A stretch of 64,000 bases of DNA from Prostheceraeus crozeri (GCA_907163375.1 CAJQUW010015614.1:124001-188000); one strand, 5' to 3'; positions 1 through 11,917 are shown, counted from the first letter of the stretch. Made by a program: numbers and translations. Notes: generated by a model from the letters alone, not told the origin.

Positions 1-228
1 GGATGTGAAGTTGGTAGGGATGAGATTATATTGTGGGTGGGAGTTGTGAATGATGTATTAAGAATAGATGATTTTGAGATGTTGATTTGTATTGGGTTAT
101 GGGTAGATAGGGGGTAAATAGAAGGTAGAGTAGGGTTGGATGTAAGGGGAGTAGGGTAGGGTGAATGAAAGGAATAAAGAATAGTAAAGGTTAAGTATAA
201 GAGTAATGTTGAAGTGAATTGATAGAAT
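1..228 (+). other. Cytosine-free stretch
   Basis: The plus strand contains only A, G and T for the first 228 bases; the first C is at 229. The text is not a simple tandem repeat, although GTAGGG, GGATG and GATGATG-like words recur. No gene is seen. It abuts a foldback-family fragment at about 245, whose better copies continue with different sequence on this side, so the C-free block replaced or interrupted that repeat. It could be a degenerate purine-rich low-complexity array or the result of strand-biased mutation. Confidence 0.8.
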
Positions 229-244
229 CCACTTGTGCAACGGG

Positions 245-743
245 AACACCACATAATCAAAGACAATGATTTCAATTAACTTTGAAAGATGTAAATGGTC
301 CCACATCACTATTCACATTCAAGAAATAAAACATGAATTTAGTGAATCATGAAATCATGCCAGTGAAAATTGAATTGAAAACTTGAAATTTCAGCCAAGA
401 AAGCACGAATAATATCGCGACTTTTTCATGAAGATTTTCATTATAATACAATTCACGAAATTCCCTTGATAATCAGCTTGATTTCCGCTTAGTTATGATG
501 CTTGTTAGCAAATATTAATTCCTTTGGATATCCAACTTACTTCATACTACTTATATAGGAAAGTCATCTCAGTAGTATTTAAACTGACAAAATTTTGAAT
601 TTTTTAAAATACTGCTCAAATAATTTTTTGGACCACGGGAACGTAATCTCCGCAAAAAAACTGAATCTTTTGACGCAAATATTTTTACTGTATACAGATA
701 ATTTTTTGAGTCGACACTCTATCTATATATCCTTACTCTATGA
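245..743 (-). repeat. Foldback family A, arm fragment
   Basis: This stretch matches the left arm of the giant foldback at 36572-38366, with shared runs such as ATAATCAAAGACAATGATTT and a shared end CTCTATSTATATATCCYTACTCTATG. It stops cleanly at the element end near 743 but lacks the other end. Related pieces lie near 18040, 31569, 40690 and 46300. No coding capacity is visible. Confidence 0.75.
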
Positions 744-1175
744 TGAAACTGTTCCCTCTCAGGATCGACTTGCAATGTGGTACACAATGCTTATTGGTAC
801 GGAGTAGCCTGAGTGACTCAAGAAAATGCAGAGGCTGTTCCTTGACTTGACGCAATGAGTCGAAAAGATTTAAGCCAATCATCAAACGCCTATAATGAAG
901 AGGGATGAATTTGTTGCAAGGACACCTTGAAGATTGCGCACGATCTTGTAATATTTCAATCAATTTGCTGTTTGTGATGTTTAGTCCATCGAACATGGGG
1001 CCGAATACTCCAAAATACTGCGAATGCAGTTATTGTAGATGACGACCAAATCCTTCATTGACCTTCATTGATCCTTCATGTTTCACCTGAGAGCAAAAAG
1101 TCGACCGGAAGCTTTTTTGGAAACATTTCTGACTTGTGAAAGACAGATCTAACATTTTTGAGAAGCAATTTTTGA
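744..1175. other. No recognised feature
   Basis: There are short open frames only, and none has a recognisable motif or splice context. Two adjacent near-copies of the phrase CCTTCATTGA occur near 1050-1075. Confidence 0.5.
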
Positions 1176-1848
1176 AAGAAATAAGAACGAAAATTTGCCC
1201 AACGTTTCGCTCATAGTCTATTGAGCATTCTCAAGGGTACAGACATAAATTAACGACTGAGTTATATGCATGAGCTGATTGCAAAATTTGAAAATCATAG
1301 AGTGAAACTATGCTAAATGGAATAGAGTAAATCTCACATTTGCATAGCTATCTTACGGTATATGTAAAAAACAAGAAATCTAGTAAAGTGTACTAAATAG
1401 ACTTATGAAAAGAAAAACCAGACCAATTATCAAACAACCGCGGTTTCACAGAGTCATTCTGTCTATTCAGATTAGGATGAAGTTTCTGAATGAATAGCAT
1501 TTCATAGATTCTTTGATCGTCTTCCTTGCATTTGTTCAATATCTTAAAACCTTCACAGAAATTGCTTGTTGCAGTTGGACTGTAGGCGATGCATACTTAC
1601 TACAAAGTGCCGATGTTCTTCTACTGGATGTTTTTTACTAAATGTCTTGTTTTTACATGTACATATAAGTTAGCTATGCAAGTGTAAGAATAGTCATTTT
1701 AGCCTAGTTTCCATTCCATGACTTTTTGATTTTGTAATCAATTCACGTATATCATCCAGTTGTTAATTTTTGTCTGTACCCTTGAGAATGGTCAGTAGAC
1801 TATGAGCTAAACGTTGAGAACATTTTCGTTCTTATTTATTTCATAAAC
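1176..1848 (-). mobile_element. Penelope-like element remnant with inverted ends
   Basis: About 80 bp at each end (about 1176-1255 and 1770-1848) are inverted copies of each other. They carry the phrase GTACCCTTGAGAATG and an AACGTT word of the kind seen at Penelope-like (PLE) termini. Between them the minus strand encodes a GIY-YIG endonuclease tail (1393-1557). A second, inner inverted match pairs about 1318-1385 with about 1625-1725. The element is a decayed fossil. PLE assignment rests on the endonuclease tail and the terminal phrase; a GIY-YIG element of another class is possible. Confidence 0.55.
1393..1557 (-). pseudogene. GIY-YIG endonuclease C-terminal fragment
   Basis: The minus-strand frame ending at a stop at 1393-1395 reads CEGFKILNKC, then IYEMLFIQKLHPNLNRQNDS, then VKPRLF. 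The pattern E.LFI.KL.P.LN.Q.DS is the C-terminal block of GIY-YIG endonucleases attached to Penelope-like reverse transcriptases, which nick DNA for target-primed reverse transcription. Only this tail is recognisable; no reverse transcriptase core is seen nearby. It sits between the inverted ends of the host element. Confidence 0.6.
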
Positions 1849-3732
1849 AGGTAGATTACATGCATTTATTTCTATGTATCCTCATTTATCTAATGAATTA
1901 TTGGCTCAGCCGCAAATTAGAAAATTCTCTGCTTTTCAAACTATTCAAATTGATTAATACAGCAACCAATATTTAATGTAACTCAAACATACGTACATAA
2001 AATTAGAAAGATTTCCCGTTAAAAGAGGCCTTTCCGATCTATCTGTGGAATGATATTCTAGCCTTCTAAATACCTTCAAATGTAATTTTGAAGATGAAGG
2101 TCGACTGTCAGATATCAAAGAATCCAAATGACAGATAAACGGCACAGGAATAGCTTCTAAAAAGCGTCATTTCTAGACATTTTAGTGAGCATTAGAAATC
2201 ATGAACAGCAACATAACATTTGAATTTCAAACACTCTATATAAACCTATTCAGTATTTACATGACATGATTCACAAGCTCATATTTTTAAAATACTGCAC
2301 AATTGAATTTCACTGAACAGAGGGCCAGACATTCGTTATACTGCCTGAAGATAGCCTCCGGTGGTGGCTGAAAGGCCTCGCTGTTCCAATAAACGAAGAA
2401 AATAAACATCTCTCGCTTTTGGGCTTTCCTCAAAACTAGTATAATGCACAATTGAAAGTCGGAGGGTCTCATTGGCAGCTGTCACCTTTTGAGGCAGTAT
2501 CACATCACCTAGCCTACTTGTTACGTATTGCGCTCTGACCGTACGCAGGCACATACATGCAACCACACAAGAAGATAAAGCAGTGCAGCGTCACAACAAA
2601 GATGTCCATGAATAGATTTTCGTGATCGTAACTGTCACATCCAAAAGATTGTCTCTAGTTGAACTTTTTTTCAACTTCTTTTCATAATAGTCTATGCCAT
2701 TTTACCCATTTTATTACATGTTCATGTAAGTGTTTCACTGCCTCCTCTTCCGTTCGAGATTTCATCATAGATAATATGAATAGTTTATTGACCATTTATC
2801 TATGACTTTGAAAATGCAACGCGCAACACATAGGTGATGTGATGCGGCCTTAAGTGTTTGAAGAAAGTGGTAGAATCTGCACCTTCGAAAGAGTAAATTT
2901 TCAATAGGTTTAGTGAGACGATTATAAATACGCTAAAGCTGCAAGTCACAAAGGCGTGACAAGGAGACCGAACCTCGTGGTATGGACAAGGTTACAAGGT
3001 AAAAATGCTTTCAAGCGAGCTGAGGATACTCAAAAGTAAAAATAACTTTTGTGAATATCAAATAGATAGCAGAGGTAATAAATTCTCTTGTAAATTCTAA
3101 AAGTGACTTTCAATCATGACTTTATTATCTATTTCACTCGACAGTGATTATCTTCGCACAATAAAAATGTTTTACATTAAATTTAATGTACAAATTCGAT
3201 GTTCATTCTATTGATATCAGACTATTGTATATTCAGTTAACATGCATTTCGAATACCAAAGTTACCCTCCTTATTAGAAGGCATAATATGCCCTTCTACG
3301 TGTACGTGTTCTCAACTAGTGAGGTCTAAAATAGAGCAGAAGATAGAGGCTAAGGAGTAGGCAGTTGCTGCGTTCGGTGGATTTCTTATAACGGCAGTTT
3401 TTCATTTAATTAATCTCACTTTGTTTCTCAGTGTCTACCTCAAAATTATTCTTTTTCCTAAAAGTCTGAGGTTAGGTAATTTCTGATGTCGCTATCTTCA
3501 TAACTAAAAAGCCAAGGACCTCAGAGGCCTCTACTATAAGCCATATTTTCTTCAGTTTCCATCATCTTTATATGTATTTTATTTCTTAATTTTGCTGCTT
3601 TAATTTTGTTGATCGTGTAGACATGCGTGAGTACAATTAACTTCATAATCAAAGCTATCTAATACCATTGCATCTTATAACATCCATAGAAATATATTTC
3701 AATTCAATGACTAACTTATCCATGCCTTATTG
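1849..3732. other. Nearly 1.9 kb without a supportable gene
   Basis: Only short open frames occur. One on the minus strand (2287-2472) contains FQPPPEAIFRQYNECL, faintly like a reverse-transcriptase arm of a Penelope-like element, but the match is too short to call. Confidence 0.5.
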
Positions 3733-4538
3733 AGTGTTCGATGCACAGAATTAGACAGGTCGCCTCTTCTTCTTGTTGACTAGAAGGGAAACATTGGAAC
3801 ATGTAACGTAAATGAAATGGCACAATCTGCTGACATCATAGAAATAAACTGTTTATCTGAAGTTCGCTAGAATGGAAATTGACTCAAGGTCGCGGCACAT
3901 CCGAGGGAACTAAGTTGGGGCATGGATCACCAATGAAAGGCTTCGATTTACTCATGTGACTGATTCTAACCCAATGATACAGACGTTGGCAGGTGCATCT
4001 AAGTGAAAATGCGTGCGATTCATGTGCCGTTATTGTGCATTGCATGAAGCTTAATTTCCATTCTGGAGGTTTTATTGCTGTCAATTTCTATGGCTGACAT
4101 AATACCATAGCAATCAAAAAATGAGCAGCCAGTTCAACATTAAACACGCAAAATTGTCTGAAGTTTCAGTGACTGTTATCAACCGGATCACACAGCAAAG
4201 AGACACAGTCGATGTCAAGTTCTACAGAGAAGTTTGTGGACGTTTTTTCATGCGCTTGCTAACTTTTTTAAAAATGATCGGAGGGCCCAACATTATCGAG
4301 AAAACGTTTGCGCAATGATCTTAATTCTTCGAATCTGAAGGAGTCGTGGCGATCGGAGCATTTTGAAGGAATTCAGAGCAATCCGCAAGCGACGCACGAC
4401 TATTTTTCCTATCTCAGTAAGGTATTAAAAATTTCTTTTTGCCCACTTATTAAGTTCTTGCATGTGCCATCTGTTTTAATCATTTTGCACTTCTAGCAAA
4501 GTGATACGATTAAACAATCTAATTCTGTGGTTCGATGT
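3733..4538. repeat. Dispersed repeat DR1, copy 1 (split by a MITE)
   Basis: This stretch is nearly identical over about 490 bp to 38490-39030. Both copies share GACTGTTATCAACCGGATCA, ACAGCAAAGAGAC and GCGATCGGAGCATTTTGAAG. The copy here is split by the 256 bp hAT-type MITE at 3837-4092. Both copies keep a plus-strand open stretch (ISVTVINRITQQRD..VKFYREVC type text) and a second open stretch (SNLKESWRSEHFEGIQSNPQ), which may be residual coding sequence of an unrecognised transposon or a duplicated host exon. Confidence 0.7.
3837..4092. mobile_element. hAT-type MITE, 256 bp, copy 1
   Basis: The ends are CATAGAAAT and ATTTCTATG, with imperfect terminal inverted repeats of about 47 bp that share TAGAATGGAAATT-type text. 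The element is flanked by a perfect 8 bp target-site duplication, GCTGACAT (3829-3836 and 4093-4100). A twin of exactly the same length sits at 23355-23610 with its own 8 bp duplication. The paralogous repeat at 38.6 kb lacks the insertion. Eight-base duplications are the hAT-superfamily signature. It has no coding capacity and is mobilised, if at all, in trans. Confidence 0.9.
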
Positions 4539-5216
4539 CTTCATAGATATATCTAAACTAGAAACTTTGCAACGATGTCACCTATTAATTAACATTAGAA
4601 ATCAATTCAAAAGGTGACAGACATTTTTTATATTATATCACAATCTGATTCGTAATCAAGACAAGAAATTATGTCACTTAACAAGCATGATTATATTACC
4701 TACAAGCGTTAAGTACCGATTATCTCAATTTCTATTGCTCAATTTACTTTAAAACATATGCATAATTTTCTATATTTGTCTCCGTTCATATATTGCAGAT
4801 ATCTTATCGATTTTTTTTACCTGTAAATCAGATTAACAGGGGATCCTTCATGCTATGCTTTAAATCAGATTATTGCCGGCGCGGAAGACAATATTTCGCC
4901 CAATTTCTGGCAAATCGTCATAAAGGTCAAATTAGGTGTTTGACAAACCATCGTAAGTCAATTTTTTTGATTTTGAATTTTATAGCTAATATGATGTAAA
5001 ATACATTGAAAAATATTCACAATGAATATCAGATATCATAATCTTATGGTTCCACATGTACTCAGGAGCTGCAAACCATAGTAACGTAAGAAGATTAGAA
5101 TATCAAAAAATCTTAAAAGTGTCCTCCTGATAAATGTTAAGTTTGACTTACGACGGTTTGTCAGAACTTGGGCGATTTACTCCACTGCACGGGAAGGAGC
5201 AAAATCTACGCCACTT
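4539..5216. other. No gene; one short inverted repeat
   Basis: A pair of inverted words around 4938-4960 and 5145-5165 (GACAAACCRTCGTAAGTCAA) encloses about 185 bp, possibly the worn ends of a small TIR element. Nothing else is recognised. Confidence 0.35.
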
Positions 5217-5448
5217 GAGTGCTCTTGTCCTGCTTTAGTATAGACTAGATCTGTAAATAGATATTTTCACGATTGATGAGGCTAAATTTCTATTCAAATA
5301 CTCTTGATAATCATAGACATGTCAATCACAATCTGTCCTTGATCATCATAGCACGTCGTCAAATAAAATTGTCTTCGCAACTCGTGCATGAGATTGCTTC
5401 ATCATTGCTTCTAACTTGTGGATTGCTATAAAGAAACAATCACCATGC
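5217..5448 (+). repeat. Dispersed repeat R2, copy 1
   Basis: This matches the reverse complement of 59223-59512 over its whole length, with shared text such as CTGCTTTAGTATAGACTAGA and CTTGATCATCATAGCACGTC. The 59 kb copy carries about 60 bp that are missing here. The repeat ends exactly where the foldback at 5449 begins. Confidence 0.8.
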
Positions 5449-6210
5449 AATTAGTCCGGGAGCTACTGACACTTTCTTCCTAAATTCGCGCACAAAGGGC
5501 TTAATAGCATGGATTTGTAGATCTTGAAACGCTGAATACAAAAATCAAATTCTTGAGTGTCACAGCCAGTCGCTTTCGCTTATAGGTAGGGTTGAAGGAT
5601 TCTCATTGGAATCCAATGGTAAAATTCAAGAAATACCTGTGGATTGTGAAACACTTTTTCGTACATTTTCTTTTGCAGAAAAGAAACTATTTATCAGAAT
5701 GCCATGAAATTTGAAGCATGATTGAGTTCAGAACATCAACTTCGATATAAAAGTTGAAGCGAGTCGCATGATTCAGTATTTGATGTTTGAGAGCCTCTAC
5801 AAAATGAGTAAAATCGCCAAAATTTAGTCAAAACATGAAATTTACTCATTTTGTAGAGGCTCTCAGACATCAAATACTGAATCATGTGACTCATTTCAAC
5901 TTTTATATCGAAGTTGATGTTCTGAACTCAATCATGTTTAAAATTTCATGGCATTCTGATAAATAGCTTCTTTTCTGCAAAAGAAAATGTACGAAAATTG
6001 CCAAGTGTTTCACAGTCAATAGATATTTCTTGAATTTTACCATTGGATTCTAATGGAAATCCTTTAACCTTGCCTATAACCGAAAGCGACTGGATGTGAC
6101 ACTCATGAATTTGATTTTGGTATTCATCGTTTTAAGATCTACAAATCCATGCCATTAAGTCCTTGGTGCGTGAATTTAGGAAGAAAATGTCAGTAGCTCC
6201 CGTCCTAACT
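5449..6210. repeat. Foldback (hairpin) element, 760 bp
   Basis: Arms at 5449-5813 and 5841-6210 are reverse complements with scattered mismatches and short indels, separated by a 27 bp loop. The outer ends read AATTAGTCCGGGAGCTACTG against its complement. There is no open frame of note. The transcript would form a hairpin of about 365 bp. It may be a foldback transposon or an inverted duplication that arose by template switching. Confidence 0.9.
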
Positions 6211-9030
6211 GGCTGCGTATATAACTATAAGAAATGAAGACTGATATTATTATCATATCTTGCATTGAAATCGTGCAACAGATGCAAAAAATAATAAACT
6301 CTGTTAGAGCTTCTGGCATTTTTAGTGGAATTCCCGCAACTGAATGGGAATTACCATGGGAAATCCTGCTCCCACGTCAAGCTTGATAAACTTCCAAAGT
6401 TCTGCATGAGAATTACACAGCTGAGAGGAGCATGAACAGAAGGAATTGCACGTAATCTCACTGATTTGAAAACTCCTTCCGTCTTTGATTTCTCACATAC
6501 GCAGCGTCTTGCCGATTCCTTTTGAAATCTGTCGGCCAAGTCCTCATTGAATGACACTTGGCTTTTGTTTTTCCATGCCGCTGCTGGAAGATGAAAGCGG
6601 ACCTTTGGAGTGGCAGGCAAACTCTGTTGACTTAACCTTGGAAATTCCTATAAGCCGGAATAACTTGACGTAAGAATCTGTAGATGATGAATTCTCCGTC
6701 CTACAAGTCTGAATCTCTTGATGTCTGAGCAATTCTTGTTGTTTTATGATAATCATGTTGTTGTGGACGTCTTCAATTGTTCGTCAAGGGTTGAGTAAAT
6801 GATTGAAAGACTTCATTGTTTGTGTTGACACCGAGCGTTGAAATGAATCGGAATTTTTATAACTGATTGTGCAACGACAAATAAAGGGATTAACTCACTG
6901 ACTAGTGTATTTGAATTGGTGCTTCAAGTGCGGTCTCATGAAATAGCTATGTACCTATCGCTAACTTGTCCCATTGAAGGCATAGGAAGCAAAGTCCTTA
7001 ATTTTCAAGTTGTATGATAGACATCGATTGCGGAATGATATCTTGTATTCATTCTTATTAGATATCATAAGATATCACAAGTTAGATGTCACAAAAGTGA
7101 CGTTTATGATTTATCTGTGAATCTATAGAAATAAAATTCATAAGCAAAGAAACACATGTTTTCAAACAGGGATTTGTCGTCGGCATTGAAATAGCAAAAG
7201 ACCGACTGGTTGTTGTCGGAATGTCGATGCAACGTCAATGCCCCCACATCGAAGAATCAGAACCATTAGTGTGTCGGCCCAATGTCCACTCAACGTTGTT
7301 GGCCCGACAACTGTTTTATTACAAGGATAAAGAAGTCAGTGGAGCTTATTGCGCTTCTGTTGGTGTGCGGCAAATATTTAGTTCTCCGCTACTGTCACGA
7401 CCACCATAAACGCGAAAAAGATAATTGTCTTCATAAGTAGATAACTAAATTACATGCAGTAAAGTTGGCTAGCCTATGCTAAAAGCCTAGATATAGAACC
7501 TGGCAATTTAAGACGTGGATGTATGTGGTTGACTAGGTAACCGCGATATACACGTTTGCATTTACTACCCAAGGGCGTTTTTTTCTCATGGGCAACCTAA
7601 TCCCATGTTGGAAAAGTATGACAGTGTAGTAATATCAGTTGCGCATATGCTTGCGGTCCCACGTCGATAACCTAATCTAGGCTTGGGATCGGATACATCT
7701 TTCTCGTGGAACCACCGGACTACGAGCACTGGACTGATTATGCCTATCATAGAAAAACGTATGTCATGAAATGCTAGTTATTGCAGAAACATTTCTTCTT
7801 CAGAATTTTAACTACTTTTCGACATTTTTGAGGAATAGCTAAATTTAATGCATTTTTCAAAATATTAAAAAGTACGTTGGCCACACCTTTCTCTACATGT
7901 GCAAATTAAATCCATGGTATTTTGAAAATGCGTAATAGTTTCAACAAAGGTATAATTGATGCATGAGATAATAGCAAGCACAACATATCAGATGTCGTAT
8001 TCCAATGATGCCAAAATAATGTACTGTATGCAATGCAAGACTGTGAAGATAATAAAAAATCCATTGCACACAGCAAAAGTTGCAGTCTTCATATTTTTAC
8101 ATCGCATTTATTGCTCAATTTTGAACTGAAATGTTGTTACTTAAGGCATCATTTGGATATGGTATTCGAAACGTTGTGCATGAAGACATTTTATAAATGG
8201 TCCTTTGTTTAGGCGACCACGCATTTTCAATATATAGAAAAATCTTCTTTCTTGTCTATTTCAAAACAATTGCGGCTGTATGCAGCTTCTCAATCAAAAT
8301 GCTAGAACAACTCTTTTGTACATGCAACGATCGCAAACACCGCATGGCATTTTAAATTTTCTACTACGGATGTATTGCCAAAATCAAATTTCCGCTTCAT
8401 TTTAAACTAAATCCACCAAACATTCAGGACAATAAGGTATCTACGACAGATTCTTGTATGGTTTTGCTGCTGGAGAAAGTCAGAAAGCATGTTTTAACTA
8501 GAAACATGGCAGGATGTTTCTTTCTGCCAACTGGTTCCTACGAAAAGGTCTCACAATAAGAGCCATTCCACAGCTGTAAGAGCGGAAATCGGAAAGCATT
8601 TTATTGCTTGGATTTCTATAAAGAAGATAACTGGAACACAGATTATCCGATGCAAAATTAGCAGCTGAAGATAAAATTATTTGGATTATTATAGGCCCTC
8701 ATTTGGATAATAGCTCGAAAAGTCAGTTGTGACGATTATCAATTCCTAATTAGTATTCATTGGCATCATGATATCATTATAATTGACCGAAAATACATGC
8801 ACAATCTGTAGATATACGCACGGAATTTAGTTGTCTATTTGTAATAGTCTCTATTAGATTGACAATAAAAGTCTGTCTAGAGAATTCTTTAGATGTCCAA
8901 TATGCTACGACAGCAGACCTTTGTTGTCAGTCTACGCTGTAACGAGCATAGTCTAATGACATGCTGATATGCAGTTTCGTTACAATGTAAACGCAATATA
9001 TAATGCATTCTATCAATGATGATAGGACAA
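6211..9030. other. 2.8 kb without a supportable gene
   Basis: Only short open frames are present. The stretch 7170-7330 is richer in CG and repeats GTTGTCGG/CCGACAAC and GTCGGAATGTCGATGCAACG-like words, which suggests a worn TIR element, but no clear ends are visible. Confidence 0.4.
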
Positions 9031-9226
9031 TATGCTGCCGATATTACTTGGAGATGACTTTTGCCTTCATTTGCACTCCTTTTGTTTCATCAGCTTGTGA
9101 AGAAGGTGCGAGGTCGTCTCCAACGGGGACTCCGGTTCGATTCCTGAGTCAGACGAGTGTGATCAGAGAATCAATGGTGTTGGTGTCTTTTATTGACTTA
9201 ATCGTTGTCATTCTCTGGATATTCAG
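9031..9226 (+). mobile_element. SINE B copy (diverged)
   Basis: This matches the 204 bp SINE at 55273-55476, with shared ATGCTGYCGATAT, CTTGGAGATGACTT and GGTTCGATTCCT. The last phrase is a perfect Pol III B-box (GGTTCGANNCC). The copy here is more diverged and its target duplication cannot be seen. It has no coding function; Pol III transcription and LINE-borne retrotransposition are inferred from the family type. Confidence 0.65.
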
Positions 9227-10884
9227 TCTCTACTAGATCAAAAATATATAATAATAGTCTCTAAAAGACAAAATGATGAATAATATTTTTGTACTTCGTA
9301 AAATGCAATTAGTCGTTCGGTCTTTAGCTACCATGACGCACTTTGCTACGTTGAATGTAATGGAAACTATACACTGCATATATGCAACAGACAATTTTCT
9401 TCAGATTGTTTTTCATATACTTTTTCATCAAGCCCTTCAGCGCTTGGTGGTCCAACTTTAATTACCATTTGAAAGCAACACTTCATACGTGCTGTCAATG
9501 AGAAGACAATGTATAGGATGATGATTTGTAATCGCAAATTGTAATAAAATACCAATGTTTGCATTTGGAAATGGAAGCATACCCCACCCTCCGTATAATG
9601 CAAACGTCTGCTGAAGATGAAAATATTTTATGGTCTTCATCTTGAGTGTATATCTGTAATAGGATAAATATATTGGAGCTTTAGCTAAATATCATCAGAA
9701 GGAATAATTTTTCACAAAGTTTGACGTTAATCTATTGGGTAATTTAAAGACAGCGCAGTTGGCCAGCAGTCAATAAGTTGTGAAATTGTGGACCATTTTG
9801 AGCATCAAGATTGCGGTATGATTGAAATGGAATGCAGAAATTTACTTTACTTACCACGGGCTATTTCTTTTCGGCTGTTAAATAAAGGAGCGATTCAGTA
9901 CCTTAAGGTTTCATAAATTTAGTGACCAAGATGTTAATTATTCAAACATGGCTTTCCGCTAATGATTTCATGTCATCCTTGTTAATTTGAATGAAACTAA
10001 AATAATCAATCTCCTTTGTTTAGAACTCTTAATAGAATTTTATGAACTCTCTACATTATTAAATATTCAGCAAAAATCGTGACTTTAATTGCTTTTGTAT
10101 TAAAACTTATCAAATCTATTTCAATATTATGGTCTTTCCAAACACGTGATTTCAAATACTCAAGATCATTTAACTCATTAAATTATTTACAATTTGTTTG
10201 TCCATAGCTCTATCATTGACAAAATCCAAGTATATGTTCATTCGGATTGCCATGACCAAATGGGAGTCATGACGATAAATATACATGGATGCCACATAGC
10301 TTGTCTATCTATGCTCTCAATGAAGATATAATACCTTTCAAATAACAGCCTAAATCGCGTAGCGTCAGACGATTTAGGCTGATCATTGTTGTTGAACCTA
10401 AAATCTATGATACCAAATTTCTTAGACTTTGATCTGTAAAAACTCAAAATGATGATAATTTTCTACATAGCCCATGCAGTTCATACCATGAAAGTATGTC
10501 AAACTTGAAATGGCTACGAGTCCAATTGTGAACCATAGGAATCATCTCAATGCCATTTTCATTGGGATTGTGGAGAAAAACGGTGAAGTGCTCCTACCTC
10601 TACGGTATTACATAGCAAATTAGACGGCCTTAATCATGCAATTATTAAGACATTGGAGGGGAAGCTATCCACGTCAGATCGCACTGATATATACACTTGC
10701 ATGCCCGATATAGGAGCCTCATGAAACCATCCCACGATTAATGTTATAGATATCTGTGGCTGGCATTATACAGATAGCTGTGTGATTGTGGCGTCAGTTC
10801 TGCCTCAGTATTCATCCCTCGCATCCATCTCTACCTCAAATTGACCTCAGATGTCCCCTGAGTCCCCACAATCATCTCTCTCAC
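9227..10884. other. 1.65 kb without a supportable gene
   Basis: AT-rich with only short frames. A hairpin of about 12 bp (AGCCTAAATCG / CGATTTAGGCT) lies near 10347-10381. Confidence 0.45.
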
Positions 10885-11010
10885 CTTTCTATCAAATTTG
10901 AATGCACCCGACGCGCCGCCGAAGGTCGGAGAAGTCTGTCGAATGGTCATGGCGTTGGATAACGGAGGTAATTCCAAAGTGATTTCTTCCCCTTCAGGAA
11001 ACAGCACCAT
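10885..11010 (-). CDS. Possible first coding exon, unknown gene
   Basis: An ATG at 11008-11010 (minus) in a good Kozak context (A at -3, G at +4) opens 42 codons. They begin MVLFPEGEEITLELPPLSNA and end FKFDRK, and the last codon is followed at once by GTGAGAG, a good splice donor. An in-frame stop lies just upstream, so this would be a start exon or one entered at the TTTTAG acceptor-like site. Local sequence is richer in CG than its surroundings. The protein is not recognised, and no second exon can be assigned. Confidence 0.3.
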
Positions 11011-11696
11011 CGTGCTAAAATTCACTCAACACTGTTCATGAGACACAGAAGAGTCCAGCAAGTTGGGGAGGATGACTGCCTCATTGATTGGTAATCCGCT
11101 GCTCCAACAGCAATCCGTGGATGATTTTACGGCCCTCCACACGACCAATGACGGCGTGAGAGCAGTGGAGAGAAGTCTCAGCCTCTAGATGACGCTGGCT
11201 ACAACGCAACTGCATTAATCCTTGTGACAAATCCGATCGTGTTGTCACCAGAATTGTTCGCATTGTATTGTTTCAGCGGTGCGTGCGGTCCAAGGTACCA
11301 ACTGTCTGCTGCCTTGCTGGTCAGATGGGTTGAAACATTAAACGTTAATGACAGACGTACGCGCTTGACCTTCTGTGGAAATTCGAAACATTTCCCTTTA
11401 GGAATTTCTTTCCGAGGACAGTTTCTGATTAGATATGAGATATTGGAGGGTTATGATAGTCTCCATGGCAACAGAACAATTGTTGTTTCTATTTTAAATG
11501 CTGATATGAAGGCGATATGATGCCACTTGATAATTGCTTTGAATATTATGAACTAAGTCAAAGTCTCTGTGTAAGTAGCTATCAGTCTCTGTGTAAGTAG
11601 CTATCACCGGTGCAATATATAGTACATCTCATTTTCATCCGCTAGACAGCGGCGATGAGCATAGTACAATATCTACAAGCTATTGAAATGTGTGTA
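11011..11696. other. No gene called; short tandem duplication
   Basis: Moderately CG-rich to about 11350, possibly the promoter side of the exon candidate at 10885-11010. A 98-codon plus-strand frame at 11224-11520 has no recognisable domain. A 22 bp direct duplication (AGTCTCTGTGTAAGTAGCTA) lies at about 11562-11606. Confidence 0.4.
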
Positions 11697-11917
11697 TATA
11701 AATGTGAATGTACTGAAGAAACCTGGCAATTGATAAATTTATCGAATCTCAACACATGTAACCACCTAGAGACATGTTTCGGCCAGTTGGGCCTTGTCAG
11801 TCGTGGGTAGGTTTGAACCAGCGACGTTGGAGCTAGAGGACGTGCAAGCATAACCTCTAACCACAAGGCCACAGGACCATCTATTGAGAGCGTGGATTAG
11901 TCAGGAAAGCACTGCCA
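11697..11917 (-). mobile_element. tRNA-derived SINE A, minus copy
   Basis: Read on the minus strand, the head carries TGGCCTTGTGGTTAGAGG, an A-box-like tRNA text, and then GGTTCAAACC, a B-box. The tail reads GAGATTCGATAAATT. The plus-strand copy at 12038-12232 faces it head to head across about 120 bp of spacer. There is no protein. Pol III promoter elements and length identify a tRNA-derived SINE; the parent tRNA is not assigned. Confidence 0.65.

Noticed and set aside
2287-2566. Penelope-like reverse transcriptase fragment
   Set aside because: Only one short PPPEA..RQYNECL phrase is suggestive; too little to call.
11224-11520. 98-codon plus-strand frame
   Set aside because: No domain, no splice context and no composition difference from the flanks; kept only as a remark.
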